Below are positions 21,985 to 30,981 of a stretch of DNA of 34,626 nucleotides, piece after piece. The notes beneath the pieces were generated by a model. The model searched no databases, was not told the DNA's origin, and saw only the letters and a list, made by a program, of their open reading frames with translations. This DNA comes from Acidobacteriota bacterium. Lineage in GTDB: Bacteria > Actinomycetota > Acidimicrobiia > Acidimicrobiales > Palsa-688. How positions within the stretch are numbered: position 1 is the first letter of the stretch; every line of letters starts with the position of its first letter. The stretch is taken from assembly GCA_028876385.1 (NCBI GenBank), contig JAGWSF010000085.1, positions 1 to 34,626 on the forward strand. The letters are read 5' to 3'. A program made the position numbers and the translations under genes.

Positions 21985-22231
21985 TCGCGACGGGGCCTCG
22001 CCGACGGTGTGGGCCCGCACCGACAAGGTGCGTGCCCCTGGTCTCGAAAGCGGTTTGGGCTGGTGGCAGGTCGCGTCGGCCGCATTCGCGGGGCCCCGCC
22101 TACGGTCGGCGCGCTGATCGTTGGAGACGACGTGCATGGTGGGAGGGCTCGAGGGTGGGTTTGGTGACGGAGGCCCCAGGTTGGGTCCACCTTTCGGGAC
22201 CCGTCGTCCCCGGAGAGGGTACGTTCGGGGC

Positions 22232-23146
22232 ATGGCTAGCGAAGCGATGGACCAGATCAAAGCGGCGCTGCGGGCCGGCCGCCAGAGTGCGGCCGAGAAC
22301 CCGGAGCCCTCCATCGAAGAGCTCCGGTCCGGGATGGAGCAGATGCTGACCGGCCTGCCGCCGGTTCCGGGCGGACGGGTCGAGCCGGTGGACGCCGGAG
22401 GCGTGCCCGCCGAGTGGACCCTCCCCGACGACGGTGGCCCCACTACCGGCACCCTTCTGTACCTCCACGGGGGCGGGTACTTCCAGGGGTCGCCGGCGAC
22501 CCACCGGCGGCTCGTGACGGCGCTGTGCCTGGCCGCCGGGATGCGGGGCCTCAGCGTCGATTACCGGCTGGCCCCCGAGCACCCGTTCCCCGCCGCGGTC
22601 GACGACGCGTTGGCGGCCTACCGGTGGCTGACCGGTCCCGGCGGCGAGGACCCGGGGCGGGTGGTGGTGGCCGGCGACTCGGCCGGCGGTGGCCTGTCGG
22701 CGGCCCTGCTCGTCGCCCTGCGCGATGCCGGCGACCGCCTGCCGGCAGGGGCCTATCTGTTGTCGCCGTGGACGGATCTGGCCGGGACCGGAGAGTCCAT
22801 GCTGACCCGGGCCGACGTCGACCCGATGATCGACCCGGCGGAGTCGAGGGCCACCGCCCGCCGCTACGCCGGCGACGGCGACCTGCGCCACCCGCTCATA
22901 TCGCCGCTGTATGCCGACCTCACCGGCCTGCCCCCGCTGCTGATCCACGTGGGCGACGCCGAGGTGCTCCTCGACGACGCCACCCGGCTGGCCGATCGGG
23001 CCCTGGGCGCCGGCGTGGCGGTGGAGCTGGAGGTGTGGCCCGAGGCGTTCCACGTGTTCCAGATCATGGTGGGCCTCGTCCCCGAGGCCGACGAGGCGGT
23101 GGCTCGGGCGGCGGCGTGGATGGCCAAGCGGATTGCCGCCGACTGA
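22232..23146 (+). CDS. HSL-family alpha/beta hydrolase (esterase)
   Basis: A 304-residue esterase of the hormone-sensitive-lipase group. The oxyanion motif HGGG is at 79-82, the nucleophile is S150 in GDSAGGG, and the remaining triad residues are the aspartate of VGDAEVLLDDA and the histidine of EAFHVFQ. These enzymes hydrolyse short-chain acyl or aryl esters in the cytoplasm. The ATG at 22232 is chosen because the helical cap begins directly after it; the longer frame upstream is low-complexity. It appears to stand alone. Confidence 0.92.
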   Translation: MASEAMDQIKAALRAGRQSAAENPEPSIEELRSGMEQMLTGLPPVPGGRVEPVDAGGVPAEWTLPDDGGPTTGTLLYLHGGGYFQGSPATHRRLVTALCLAAGMRGLSVDYRLAPEHPFPAAVDDALAAYRWLTGPGGEDPGRVVVAGDSAGGGLSAALLVALRDAGDRLPAGAYLLSPWTDLAGTGESMLTRADVDPMIDPAESRATARRYAGDGDLRHPLISPLYADLTGLPPLLIHVGDAEVLLDDATRLADRALGAGVAVELEVWPEAFHVFQIMVGLVPEADEAVARAAAWMAKRIAAD

Positions 23147-23226
23147 CCCGACGCCCGACCCCGGGCGGTCACCGGCTGTGGCTGACGTGAGGCCCGGCCC
23201 GGCGGCCCGACCGTAGCGTCACCCCG

Positions 23227-23817
23227 GTGGCCGACCTCGAAGAGCTACTCGTGCCCGACGCCGAGGCGTGGCGCGTCTGGTTGGACGGGCACCACGCCGA
23301 TCATCCGGGCGTGTGGCTGGTCCTGCACAAAAAGGGGGGTCGGGCGACGACCCTCACCTACGCCCAGGCGCTGGACGAGGCGTTGTGCTTCGGCTGGATC
23401 GACGGGCAGGTCGCTCGACGCGACGACGACAGCTACCGCCAGCGTTTCACCCCCCGCCGGCCCAACAGCGTGTGGTCGGCCCGCAACGTCGAACACGTCG
23501 CCCGGCTCACCGAGGCGGGACGGATGCGGCCGGCCGGGGTGGCGGCCGTCGAGGCGGCCGTGGCCCGGGGTCGCTGGCAGACGGCCTACCGCGGCCAGGC
23601 CGCCATGGAGGTCCCACCCGACCTGGCCCGGGCGCTGGCCGCCCATCCCGCCGCGGCGGCCACGTTCGACGGGCTCGACGCGGCCAACCGCTACGCCATC
23701 GTCTACCGGCTCAACGCGGTCAAGCGCCCGGAGACCCGGGAGCGCAAACTGGTCGAGTACGTCGACATGCTGGCCCGCGGCGAATCGATCTATCCCCCCA
23801 GGCGCCGCCGGCCGTAG
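23227..23817 (+). CDS. YdeI/OmpD-associated family protein
   Basis: A 196-residue protein with the family hallmarks WLDGHHADHPGVWLVLHKK, ALDEALCFGWIDGQ, RFTPRRPNSVWSARN and a C-terminal KRPETRERKLVEYVDMLARGE. Function is poorly known; E. coli YdeI affects resistance to antimicrobial peptides, and the family is widespread in soil actinobacteria. The GTG at 23227 opens the conserved region. No operon partner is apparent: the esterase ends 80 bp upstream and the next gene has its own leader. Confidence 0.88.
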   Translation: MADLEELLVPDAEAWRVWLDGHHADHPGVWLVLHKKGGRATTLTYAQALDEALCFGWIDGQVARRDDDSYRQRFTPRRPNSVWSARNVEHVARLTEAGRMRPAGVAAVEAAVARGRWQTAYRGQAAMEVPPDLARALAAHPAAAATFDGLDAANRYAIVYRLNAVKRPETRERKLVEYVDMLARGESIYPPRRRRP

Positions 23818-23955
23818 GGGCGTCGCCGGCCACCACGGCCGTGACATCTCAGGCGTCCCCCGGGCGGTGGTCACAGGGAATGAAAAGCTGTCATAAAGTG
23901 AAGCACTGTTAGCTTCTCGGCCAACCTAACCGGACCGGGCTTTCGAAGGGGACAA

Positions 23956-24948
23956 ATGAGCGATATAGCGGCACAGCGCGATACGGCGAAGCGACTCGGA
24001 CTCGTCTGGGAGGGACTGACGCCTGAGGTACAGGGGTACTTCGAGGAGCTTTACGAGGCCATGCCAGACAAGGTGTCAAGTGTCCTCTCTGGTGCGGTCC
24101 TGGCTCGCGACGAGGACCATCCCACGCTGGCGTCGTGGGTTGAGCTGGCGATGACCGAGGACGGATGGCTGGATAAGTCGGGGCTGAGCATCCATCTGGA
24201 GGACATCAAGTTCGAGCCGGAGAATCCCGGGTCCAGGGAATCCTTCACGGTGACGTGGCGGGCCGTGGCGGAAGGTCACTTTCCGGACCGACGGGACACG
24301 GTGTCGATCATGACCCTCGATGGTGCGGTCGTGGCCGAGAAGACGGTCGACGTAGAGGCCGTCGAGGGTTCCAGTGGGGAGTCGCAGGTCGACTTCGACG
24401 GCCTCAATGTGGGCGAGTACCAGGCGCGGGTAATCGTGAACATCGACGGCGGCGCAATGAGCGCAAATGTGCACGGAACTCAGAACATTATGGTCTTGCC
24501 TCTCTTCGTCGGCCAAACCCGAGAGGCCCAGAGGGCTTCCGACTATCCGATCTGGGGCGAGGCCATCTCTCTCATAAACGGGGCCAGTCTGCAGAACGCC
24601 AGCTTCGTGATTACGCCGGAGCAGGTGGACCCGGATTCGGGCTCCACGGTGCCGGCCGAGTTGGGACTGGATGGGTCTGTCTTCAGGGACCTTGCTGAGG
24701 CGGCAGAGAAATTCGCGACCATGGACGTTCTCGCAGACGGTTTCACGAAGGCGCTCAACGCCGCGTCCGAATGGCTCAAGGACCGGTCCTACGAATCGGG
24801 GCCCGTCGCGACAGAGGAGCAGTGGGCCACCCTTCGCGGCAAGCTGATTGGCATCGTGACCACCGCCAACATCGATGAAGCCGGGACCACGGCTCTGGCA
24901 TTCATCGAGGTCTTCGAAGACTTCGCCGAGCGATCGTTCATGGGGTAG
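23956..24948 (+). CDS. Orphan 330-residue protein, unknown function
   Basis: I do not recognise the family. The product is acidic, soluble and lacks a signal peptide. Residues about 78-180 alternate short hydrophobic strands with polar turns (FTVTWRAVAEGHF, VSIMTLDGAVV, GEYQARVIVNIDGG), suggesting an immunoglobulin-like or other beta-sandwich domain; the N- and C-terminal parts look helical. Codon use is less GC-biased than its neighbours (atagcg, atacgg, aaagtg upstream), which points to transfer. GGGG lies upstream of the ATG in a gaaggggacaa context. A TAGCTT box at 23911-23916 is a possible -10. Confidence 0.75.
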   Translation: MSDIAAQRDTAKRLGLVWEGLTPEVQGYFEELYEAMPDKVSSVLSGAVLARDEDHPTLASWVELAMTEDGWLDKSGLSIHLEDIKFEPENPGSRESFTVTWRAVAEGHFPDRRDTVSIMTLDGAVVAEKTVDVEAVEGSSGESQVDFDGLNVGEYQARVIVNIDGGAMSANVHGTQNIMVLPLFVGQTREAQRASDYPIWGEAISLINGASLQNASFVITPEQVDPDSGSTVPAELGLDGSVFRDLAEAAEKFATMDVLADGFTKALNAASEWLKDRSYESGPVATEEQWATLRGKLIGIVTTANIDEAGTTALAFIEVFEDFAERSFMG

Positions 24949-25012
24949 CCCCGGTCCGGATGACCGGACCCGTCGCCGGTCGGGGAACGGCCGGAGACCG
25001 TCCTCGTCGCGC

Positions 25013-25966
25013 TCAGTCGTCTCGGTGGTCGGCGGCCAACTGGTCGCAGAGAGCCGTCAGCTCCCGACGCCACTCCGGCGGTTCGAGCAGCTCGAAGCGC
25101 CAGCCGAGGCCGAGTAGGTAGCCGATCAGCCAGCCAGGGCTGTCGGCGCCGATCCTGAGGATGGTGCGGCCGTCCTCCTCGGCGACGGCGCCGAAGCTCG
25201 GCGGGATCCCTTGAGCGACCTGCTCCGTCGGGGCGTCGATGGCGACCACGGCGGTGACGTCGTAGGCCACCCGGGCGATCCCCTCGGCCACCACGCGAGC
25301 CGGGTCGCGCAGCGGGCGGGGCTCGAAGGTGTGCCCGGGCAGGCGGACATCGGAGGTCCGGTCGACACGGAAGGTCCGCCAGTCGTCGCGGTCGAGGTCG
25401 AAAGCCACCAGGTACCACGACCGGGCGGTGGCCACCAGGCGGTGCGGCTCCACCCGGCGTTGGCTCTGGCGGCCGCTGTGGGCCCGGTAGGAGAACACCG
25501 CCCGCTGGCACTGGTCGCAACCCCGGGCCAGGGTCACCAGCTGGTCGACGGGCACCCGTTCCATGGCCGGCAGGCTGGCCACGGTGGCCGCCCGCAACGC
25601 CGACAGCTGCCCCCGCAGGCGGGTCGGGAGGAGCCGGTCGAGCTTGGTGAGGGCGGCCAGGGCGCCGGCCTCGACGCCGGGCACGGCCACGCTGGCCATG
25701 ACCCCGAGCACCACCGCCACCGCCGTCGCCTCCTCGTCGTCGAGGAGCAGCGGCGGGACCTGCTCGCGGACCACCCCGAGGCGGTAGCCCCCGGAGCTGC
25801 CTGGCGCGGCGCTGATCTCGTAGCCCAGGTCGCGCAGACGGTTGACGTCGCGGCGCACCGTCCGGCTGTCGACAGCCAAGGCGTCGGCCAGCTCGGCGCC
25901 GGTCCACGACGGGCGCTTCTGCAACAGGCTGAGCAGACGCAGTAGCCGAGCGGCGGTCCCGGGCAT
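25013..25966 (-). CDS. YafY-type WYL-domain transcriptional regulator
   Basis: A 317-residue regulator with an N-terminal winged helix (about 3-60; WTGAELADALAVDSRTVRRDVNRLRDLGYEI) and a WYL domain (about 130-230; RRVEPHRLVATARSWYLVAFDLDRDDWRTFRVDR), followed by the WCX extension. WYL proteins sense nucleic-acid or small ligands and control nearby or DNA-damage genes. The ATG at 25966 begins right before the helix-turn-helix; a GTG seven codons upstream is possible. It is divergent from the small gene at 26063, with a 96-bp shared upstream region that probably contains its operator. Confidence 0.92.
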   Translation of the reverse strand: MPGTAARLLRLLSLLQKRPSWTGAELADALAVDSRTVRRDVNRLRDLGYEISAAPGSSGGYRLGVVREQVPPLLLDDEEATAVAVVLGVMASVAVPGVEAGALAALTKLDRLLPTRLRGQLSALRAATVASLPAMERVPVDQLVTLARGCDQCQRAVFSYRAHSGRQSQRRVEPHRLVATARSWYLVAFDLDRDDWRTFRVDRTSDVRLPGHTFEPRPLRDPARVVAEGIARVAYDVTAVVAIDAPTEQVAQGIPPSFGAVAEEDGRTILRIGADSPGWLIGYLLGLGWRFELLEPPEWRRELTALCDQLAADHRDD

Positions 25967-26062
25967 CAGTTGGAAGGTATCCCCCACTGCGGACTGTACC
26001 TGTCCTCAACCCGTCGCAGAGTGAGGGGTGACTCCACCGAAGCCGCCGACAGGAGCGCCGCC

Positions 26063-26329
26063 ATGCACCAGACCCTCACCGAGATGCTCGCCGCCGCCCG
26101 GATCCAGGACATGCTCGACCACGCCGAACACTCCCGTCGCCACACCGGCCCGGGCTGGTCGGCCCCCCGGATGGGCCCGGCGCGACGGAGCAGGCTGGGC
26201 CCAGCCCCCTCCCGCGTGCGGGGGTGGCGGCGCCTGGTCGCCCACCTCCGCAGTGCCGGCCGTTCCGGGCGGGCTCATCCGCGACCGATCCCGCCGGCGG
26301 CCCGTCGTCCCAGCCCCGCCGGGGGGTGA
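26063..26329 (+). CDS. Small basic protein divergent from the WYL regulator
   Basis: An 88-residue product. The first 33 residues (starting MHQTLTEMLAAARIQDML) form a charged amphipathic helix like those of many short actinobacterial proteins of unknown role; the rest is a proline/arginine-rich tail of low complexity. AGGAG lies eight bases before the ATG, which supports translation. Shared upstream DNA with the regulator suggests it is the regulator's target. The C-terminal tail could be an artefact of GC-rich sequence. Confidence 0.55.
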   Translation: MHQTLTEMLAAARIQDMLDHAEHSRRHTGPGWSAPRMGPARRSRLGPAPSRVRGWRRLVAHLRSAGRSGRAHPRPIPPAARRPSPAGG

Positions 26330-26356
26330 CGTTGTCGGCGCGCCGCTCCGGTGAGC

Positions 26357-26453
26357 GTGCCGGTCCCGGTCGGGGGGTGGCCGGTCCCGGTCGAAGCGTG
26401 CCGGTCCCGGTCGGGGGGTGGCCGGTCCCGGTCGGGGGTGCCGGTCGGGGGGT
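26357..26453 (+). repeat. About 20-bp tandem repeat ahead of the PPOX gene
   Basis: Four and a half imperfect copies of gtgccggtcccggtcggggg, alternating with a form having an extra g (gtggccggtcccgg...). The array fills the spacer between the small basic gene and the oxidoreductase and may affect transcription or be simple slippage. Confidence 0.8.
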
Positions 26454-26480
26454 GCTCCCGCTGCGGCCTATGGTCGGTCC

Positions 26481-26933
26481 ATGGCCGCCAACACCGATCT
26501 GACCGCCTTCGCTGAGCTCATCCCGCTCGATCACGGCCTCGTCGTCATCAGCACCCAGCGCGCCGACGGCACCATCCAGTCGTCGGTGGTCAACGCCGGC
26601 GTCATCACCCATCCGGTCACGGGAGCCGAGGTGGTGGCCATGGTCGTCTCCGGCCGCCGCAAGCTGGAGAACCTGCGGGCCGACCCCCGCACCACGGTCG
26701 TAGCCCGGGCCGGCTGGCGTTGGGCTGCGGTCGAGGGCCGCGCCGAGCTCATAGGTCCCGACGATCCCCACCCGGCCGTCGGCGACGAGGACCGGCGGCT
26801 CCTGCTGCGCCACATCTTCCAAGCGGCTGGGGGCACCCACGAGGACTGGGACGACTACGACCGGGTGATGGCCGAGGACCGCCGGGCAGCCGTGCTCGTC
26901 GCCCCCTCCCGGGTGTACACCAACCCCACCTGA
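26481..26933 (+). CDS. PPOX-class F420-dependent oxidoreductase
   Basis: A 150-residue split-barrel flavin/deazaflavin reductase. The pattern LDHGLVVISTQRADGTIQSSVVNAG at the N-terminus and VSGRRKLENLRADPRTTVVAR matches the TIGR03618-type PPOX group that binds coenzyme F420 in actinobacteria. The substrate is unknown; relatives reduce quinone- or biliverdin-like compounds. The ATG at 26481 immediately precedes the fold. It is preceded by a 20-bp repeat array and followed by minus-strand genes, so it appears monocistronic. Confidence 0.87.
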   Translation: MAANTDLTAFAELIPLDHGLVVISTQRADGTIQSSVVNAGVITHPVTGAEVVAMVVSGRRKLENLRADPRTTVVARAGWRWAAVEGRAELIGPDDPHPAVGDEDRRLLLRHIFQAAGGTHEDWDDYDRVMAEDRRAAVLVAPSRVYTNPT

Positions 26934-27011
26934 GGGCGCCGGTGGTTGGGCCGGGCGGGGCCCGCCGCCGCGGGGCCGGGCGCCGCCGCGCCGGGTGCCG
27001 ACGCCGACGCT

Positions 27012-27218
27012 CTAGTCGGGACGGTAATCGCGCTCGCCGGTCCTCTCGCTGTACCAGACCCGCGTCCGCTGGCCGGTGGCCGGATCGACGAACACCTCGT
27101 CGGTGGGCTTGTAGGGTCCCGCCGCCGAGTCGCGGCGGTGGTAGCGGTCCCAGCCAAACAAGGCGACGGCCACCCCGACGACGACCACGGCCAAGATGAC
27201 CACCAGCACGACGCTCAC
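27012..27218 (-). CDS. Small single-pass membrane protein
   Basis: A 68-residue protein: a very hydrophobic helix at about 2-22, then a basic and aromatic tail (GWDRYHRRDSA) and a soluble domain with PATGQRTRVWYSERTGERDY. No family is recognised. The GTG at 27218 is chosen because GGAGGA lies six bases upstream; an ATG six codons earlier would overlap that ribosome-binding site. The gene lies 19 bp after ybjQ on the same strand and is probably co-transcribed with it. Confidence 0.7.
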   Translation of the reverse strand: MSVVLVVILAVVVVGVAVALFGWDRYHRRDSAAGPYKPTDEVFVDPATGQRTRVWYSERTGERDYRPD

Positions 27219-27237
27219 CGTCGCTCCTCCATCCACC

Positions 27238-27603
27238 TCATGGCGCGGCTTCCCATTCGATCACCCGGGCCGTGCCGTAGGCCACGATCTCGCTCATGGT
27301 CTTGCCCATCTCGGTGGAGTCGAAACGCATCATGGTGACGGCGTTGGCTCCCATCGCCGCGGCGTTGGCGACCATGCGATCGATGGCCTGGCGGCGGGCG
27401 TCCTCATTGAGCTTGACGTAGGACCGGATCTCGCCGCCCACCAGGCTCTTCAGGCCGGCGGCGATGTTTCCGCCGAGGCTGCGGGAGCGCACGGTGAGGC
27501 CGAACACCTGGCCGATGGTCCTCACCACCCTCGCCCCGGGGATGTTCTCGGTGGTCGTCACGATGATCGGCCCGTCGACCGTGGCTTGGGGGTATGGCTC
27601 CAT
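27238..27603 (-). CDS. YbjQ (UPF0145) family protein
   Basis: A 121-residue protein of the YbjQ family, which forms small pentameric rings and is sometimes called a heavy-metal-binding domain. Visible hallmarks are VTTTENIPGARVVRTIGQVFGLTVRS, then ARRQAIDRMVANAAAMGANAVTMMRFD and the final AYGTARVIE strand. Function is not established. It is followed by a small membrane-protein gene on the same strand, which may link it to an envelope role. Confidence 0.9.
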   Translation of the reverse strand: MEPYPQATVDGPIIVTTTENIPGARVVRTIGQVFGLTVRSRSLGGNIAAGLKSLVGGEIRSYVKLNEDARRQAIDRMVANAAAMGANAVTMMRFDSTEMGKTMSEIVAYGTARVIEWEAAP

Positions 27604-27831
27604 CGGACTGCCTCCTGGCTATCGGTGTGACGTCATTATCCGCAGTACCCACCCTCCAGAGTGCACCGGGTGTCCGACAGGGCCGAAGGTCCGGATTCCC
27701 CGAGCCCAGGGCGCTGGAGGCGAAGAGACGGCGGCGGGACGCGCCCGGACGAGTGCGTGTTAGCTTCGGGTTCGTTGGTACCAAAGCGGGTGCACGTTGC
27801 ATGCGCTGGCTGACAAGGGAGGGTTAGACAG

Positions 27832-28281
27832 ATGGAAGTTGTGGTGGGAGGTTGCCACGGTGGTTGGCGTCCCGAAGATGGGTTCGTCAAGGTTCCCAGT
27901 GGCACCCACGTCTACTTGTATGCCGAGCCGGGTGTTCCGCAACCTACGAGTGTCGACGCGGCAGGTGCGCAGCTCTCCGAGGCCGAACTGCACGATTGGG
28001 CCGCGACGAGTTCGATGTTCACCTTTGAGGGTGGCGACGTGATCCCCGATTACGCCACAGAGGACCACGATCCTTTGATCCGCGAGCGGTACTTCGAGGG
28101 CAATCCCGATCCCAACGTCGTCCTTGTAGGTGGGGGAGGAATGCTGCTGTCGGAGATCCTGGCCCAGTCTCAGGGAAGCAACATCCACTGGTTCTCATGC
28201 CAGTCGTTCGTGTCGGCACCTGATCCGGACGCCTACGAGCAGGCTGTCGCCAGCGGGGATGTGAAGCTCGCCAACATGTGA
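27832..28281 (+). CDS. Orphan 149-residue protein, possibly Stv-like
   Basis: The N-terminus (MEVVVGGCHGGWRPEDGFVK, then VPSGTHVYLYAEPG) and a later GNPDPNVVLVGGGG and WFSCQSF pattern faintly recall the 'putative adhesin Stv' domain found at the ends of secreted polymorphic toxins; this is a weak recollection. No signal peptide is present. C8, H9 and C133 could form an active site. GGGAGGG lies eight bases before the ATG. Its codon use is less GC-rich than its neighbours, as for the orphan gene at 23956. No immunity or secretion gene is seen beside it. Confidence 0.7.
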   Translation: MEVVVGGCHGGWRPEDGFVKVPSGTHVYLYAEPGVPQPTSVDAAGAQLSEAELHDWAATSSMFTFEGGDVIPDYATEDHDPLIRERYFEGNPDPNVVLVGGGGMLLSEILAQSQGSNIHWFSCQSFVSAPDPDAYEQAVASGDVKLANM

Positions 28282-28343
28282 AACGTACCTGGGAGCGTTA
28301 GGCCCAAGTACGTCTCAGCACCGAGACCGGTCGCCGAGGCCGG

Positions 28344-29360
28344 TCAGGAGCGCAGGTCGAAGACCAGGCGGGCCTCCACCTCGCCGTGCTCAACCTGGCG
28401 GATGGCGTCGTTGACGTCGTCGAGTCGGCGCGACTCCCGCACGATGTGGGTGCGCCCGTCGGCGTGCAGTTCGAATGTCTCGGCGAGGTCCACCCGGGTG
28501 CCGACCAGCGAGCCGACGATCTTGATTCCTTTGAGCACGGTCTCGAAGATCGGGAGGCGCATGACGTCGTCGGCGGGAAGCGCCACAGCCACCAGGGTCC
28601 CGTTGGGCCGAAGGCTGGCGAAGGCCTGTTCATAGGCTTTGGGGGTGGCGGCCAGTACGACGGCGACGTCCGCGCCGCCCAGCTTCTGGATTTCCTCGAC
28701 CGGGTCGGATGTTCCGGCGTTGAAGGTGTAGCCGGCGCCCAGACGTTTGGCCATCTCGAGTTTGGCGTCGACGACGTCCACGGCGGCGACCGTCGCCCCG
28801 GCGATCTGGGCGTACTGGACGGTCAAGTGGCCGAGGCCCCCGATGCCGTACACCGCGACCAGGTCGGAGGAGCGGGCCCCCGATACCTTGATGGCCTTGT
28901 AGGTGGTGACCCCGGCACAGGTGAGGGGGGCGGCGTCGAGAGGGTCGATCCGGTCGGGCACCCGACCGACGAACGGGGCGTCGGCGACCACGTACTCGGC
29001 GAACCCGCCGTTGACGGTGTAGCCGGTGTAGCGGGCCTTCTGGCAGAGGGTCTCCCAGCCCGACGCGCACAGCTCGCACGCCCCGCAGGCCCATCCGAGC
29101 CACGGGACGGCGACCCGGTCACCTTCGGAGATGTTGGACACGCCGGGCCCGACGCGGGTCACGATCCCGACGCCTTCGTGACCGGGAATGAACGGCGGGG
29201 CCGGCTTCACGGGCCAGTCGCCGTGGGCGGCGTGGATGTCGGTGTGGCAGAGCCCGGAGGTCTCGACCTGGACCAGCACCTGCCCGACGCCCGGTTCGGG
29301 GACGGCCACCTCCTCGACGGTCAGCGGCTTACCGAACTCGTGTACTACGGCTGCCTTCAT
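28344..29360 (-). CDS. adhP: Zinc-dependent alcohol dehydrogenase
   Basis: A 338-residue medium-chain dehydrogenase. The catalytic zinc site starts at GLCHTD and GHEGVG; the structural zinc cysteines are in CGACELCASGWETLC; the nucleotide fold shows GIGGLGHL followed by an aspartate at the end of the second strand (AAVDVVD), which favours NAD over NADP. This is the AdhP type that oxidises ethanol and other primary alcohols. GGAGGAG lies seven bases upstream of the ATG at 29360. A short inverted repeat at 28325-28345 lies at its 3' end and may end transcription. Confidence 0.93.
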   Translation of the reverse strand: MKAAVVHEFGKPLTVEEVAVPEPGVGQVLVQVETSGLCHTDIHAAHGDWPVKPAPPFIPGHEGVGIVTRVGPGVSNISEGDRVAVPWLGWACGACELCASGWETLCQKARYTGYTVNGGFAEYVVADAPFVGRVPDRIDPLDAAPLTCAGVTTYKAIKVSGARSSDLVAVYGIGGLGHLTVQYAQIAGATVAAVDVVDAKLEMAKRLGAGYTFNAGTSDPVEEIQKLGGADVAVVLAATPKAYEQAFASLRPNGTLVAVALPADDVMRLPIFETVLKGIKIVGSLVGTRVDLAETFELHADGRTHIVRESRRLDDVNDAIRQVEHGEVEARLVFDLRS

Positions 29361-29799
29361 TTTTGAACTCCTCCTTGCGGCGCTCGACGCCGCGATGGAC
29401 AGGTCCACCCAAGCGCGTCCGCCCCCGACCCTCCAGAGTCCAAGGACCTTGTCATCAGCAAATCCCAGGCCGTATCCGCGTGCCTGGGGCCGCCGACCGG
29501 GAGCCGGCGTCGAGGAGACGCTCAGGAAAAATGGGGAGCCGCCGACCCTGCCTCACCTACTCCGTTCGACGGAGGGTGTTTGCTCCGGGACGGAGCGGAT
29601 CTACTCGGGGTTCGGCGACAGTGAGCGAACCTCAAACCAAGAAAATGGCATGGAGACTGACGGGTTCGGCGGAAGGTGCGGCGGCCCCGCCCACGAACGG
29701 GCGATGGCCTCGTGACCGGTCCGGCCGAGCAGGTGATCGCGCCGGGACCACTTCGTAGGGGACGGCTGGAGGGGGAGCCAACCGGCCGGTACGGTCGGG
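29361..29799. other. Gene-free spacer upstream of adhP and the Rieske gene
   Basis: These 440 bases separate divergent genes. The open frames here have no recognisable domains and resemble GC-driven noise. Apart from the adhP ribosome-binding site at its left edge I see no clear promoter, repeat or RNA structure. Confidence 0.5.
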
Positions 29800-29802
29800 G
29801 TG

Positions 29803-30900
29803 ATGAGTCTCTCCCAGGTGAACAAGCCCGCCTTCCGCCGGTACCGCGACGTCGCCGCCGAAGGTGAGATTCCCCCCACCCGGGCCACCGGCATCGACCC
29901 GGACTTCTGGTACCCGCTGGCGCGGGGCCGCGACCTGAAGCCGGGTAGCACGCTGGCCGTCCAGTTCGCCGGGACGGAGATCGTGCTGGTGCGACCTGAG
30001 AAAGGGGAACCGTACGCTCTGGAGGACCGGTGCGCCCACCGCCAGGTGCCGCTGAGCATGGGCGTGGTCAAGGGCGAGCGGCTGCAGTGCGGCTACCACT
30101 GCTGGACCTACGACCGTAGCGGTAGCTGCGTGAGTGTCCCGTATCTGGACCGGCTCCGGACCCTACCCAACGGGGTCAGCAGCTACGCCTGTCGTGAGGC
30201 CTACGGCTTCGTGTTCGTCTTCCCCGGCAGTCAGGAACTGGCCGGGGTCATACCGGTGCCGGACCTGCCCTCCTACGGCGACCGCCGGTACAAATCCCGG
30301 GTCCTGGACCGCGACATCGCCTGCCACTACTCGTTCATGCACGAGAACCTGATGGACATGAACCACCAGTTCCTGCACCGCAGCCTGATGGGCCGGATCC
30401 GGGCCAGGTTGATCGACGTACGGGAGGGCGACGACTGGCTGGAGGCGGACTACTCGTTCGGTCGCACCGCGGGGAAGCAGTCCATGGCCGAGCGCCTGAT
30501 CATCGGCGGAGACACCGACAACTACGCCGACCTGATGACCATCCGCACCGGCTACCCCTACCAGACGTTGCGTTACTGGACCGACGGCCGGCGCCACGAG
30601 CCCCCCGCCCTCGACCTGTGGAACGCCTACGTGCCCACCGACCGGGCCCAGCGCCGCAACCACACCTACGGCCTGATCATGGTCCAAAAGCCGGCCATAC
30701 CCGGTGTGATCCACGTGCTGTGGCCGGTCATCACCCTCTTCACCGAGGGCATATTCGGCCAGGACCGGGCCATCGTCGAAGCCGAGCAGCGCGCCTACGA
30801 AGCCCAAGGGGCCGACCTCAACAACGAGGTCTTCCCCGTCATCCAGTCCCTCAAGGCCCTCCTCGCCCGCCGCGGGGTGCCACTACCGGCGGAGGGCTGA
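29803..30900 (+). CDS. Rieske (2Fe-2S) oxygenase of the vanillate-demethylase type
   Basis: A 365-residue oxygenase with Rieske ligands C77, H79 (CAHR), C96 and H99 (CGYHCW) and a catalytic iron site at D185, H188 and H192 (ENLMDMNHQFLH). This spacing and the small size fit the VanA/TsaM-like group, which demethylates or hydroxylates aromatic acids with a separate reductase. It is only distantly related to the Rieske protein at 17006-18241. No reductase is adjacent. The ATG at 29803 is used; a GTG one codon earlier is equally possible. It is divergent from adhP. Confidence 0.9.
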   Translation: MSLSQVNKPAFRRYRDVAAEGEIPPTRATGIDPDFWYPLARGRDLKPGSTLAVQFAGTEIVLVRPEKGEPYALEDRCAHRQVPLSMGVVKGERLQCGYHCWTYDRSGSCVSVPYLDRLRTLPNGVSSYACREAYGFVFVFPGSQELAGVIPVPDLPSYGDRRYKSRVLDRDIACHYSFMHENLMDMNHQFLHRSLMGRIRARLIDVREGDDWLEADYSFGRTAGKQSMAERLIIGGDTDNYADLMTIRTGYPYQTLRYWTDGRRHEPPALDLWNAYVPTDRAQRRNHTYGLIMVQKPAIPGVIHVLWPVITLFTEGIFGQDRAIVEAEQRAYEAQGADLNNEVFPVIQSLKALLARRGVPLPAEG

Positions 30901-30981
30901 CCCCGGCACCGACGATCCGGTCATCCGGCCCCGCTCCCCGTCTGCGGCCGCCGGCGGGAGGGAGGACCCCGGCGGGGCCTA

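Noticed and set aside
22030..22080. tRNA-like stretch around ggtctcgaaagcgg
   Set aside because: No cloverleaf can be drawn: the T-loop and acceptor pairing are missing.
28325..28345. Inverted repeat gaccgg...ccggtc as a terminator
   Set aside because: The stem is only six pairs and no T-run follows on either strand, so it is mentioned under adhP but not called as a terminator.
29363..29758. 131-codon plus-strand frame between adhP and the Rieske gene
   Set aside because: Arginine/proline-rich with no recognisable motif; part of it overlaps the adhP leader. Not supportable as a gene.
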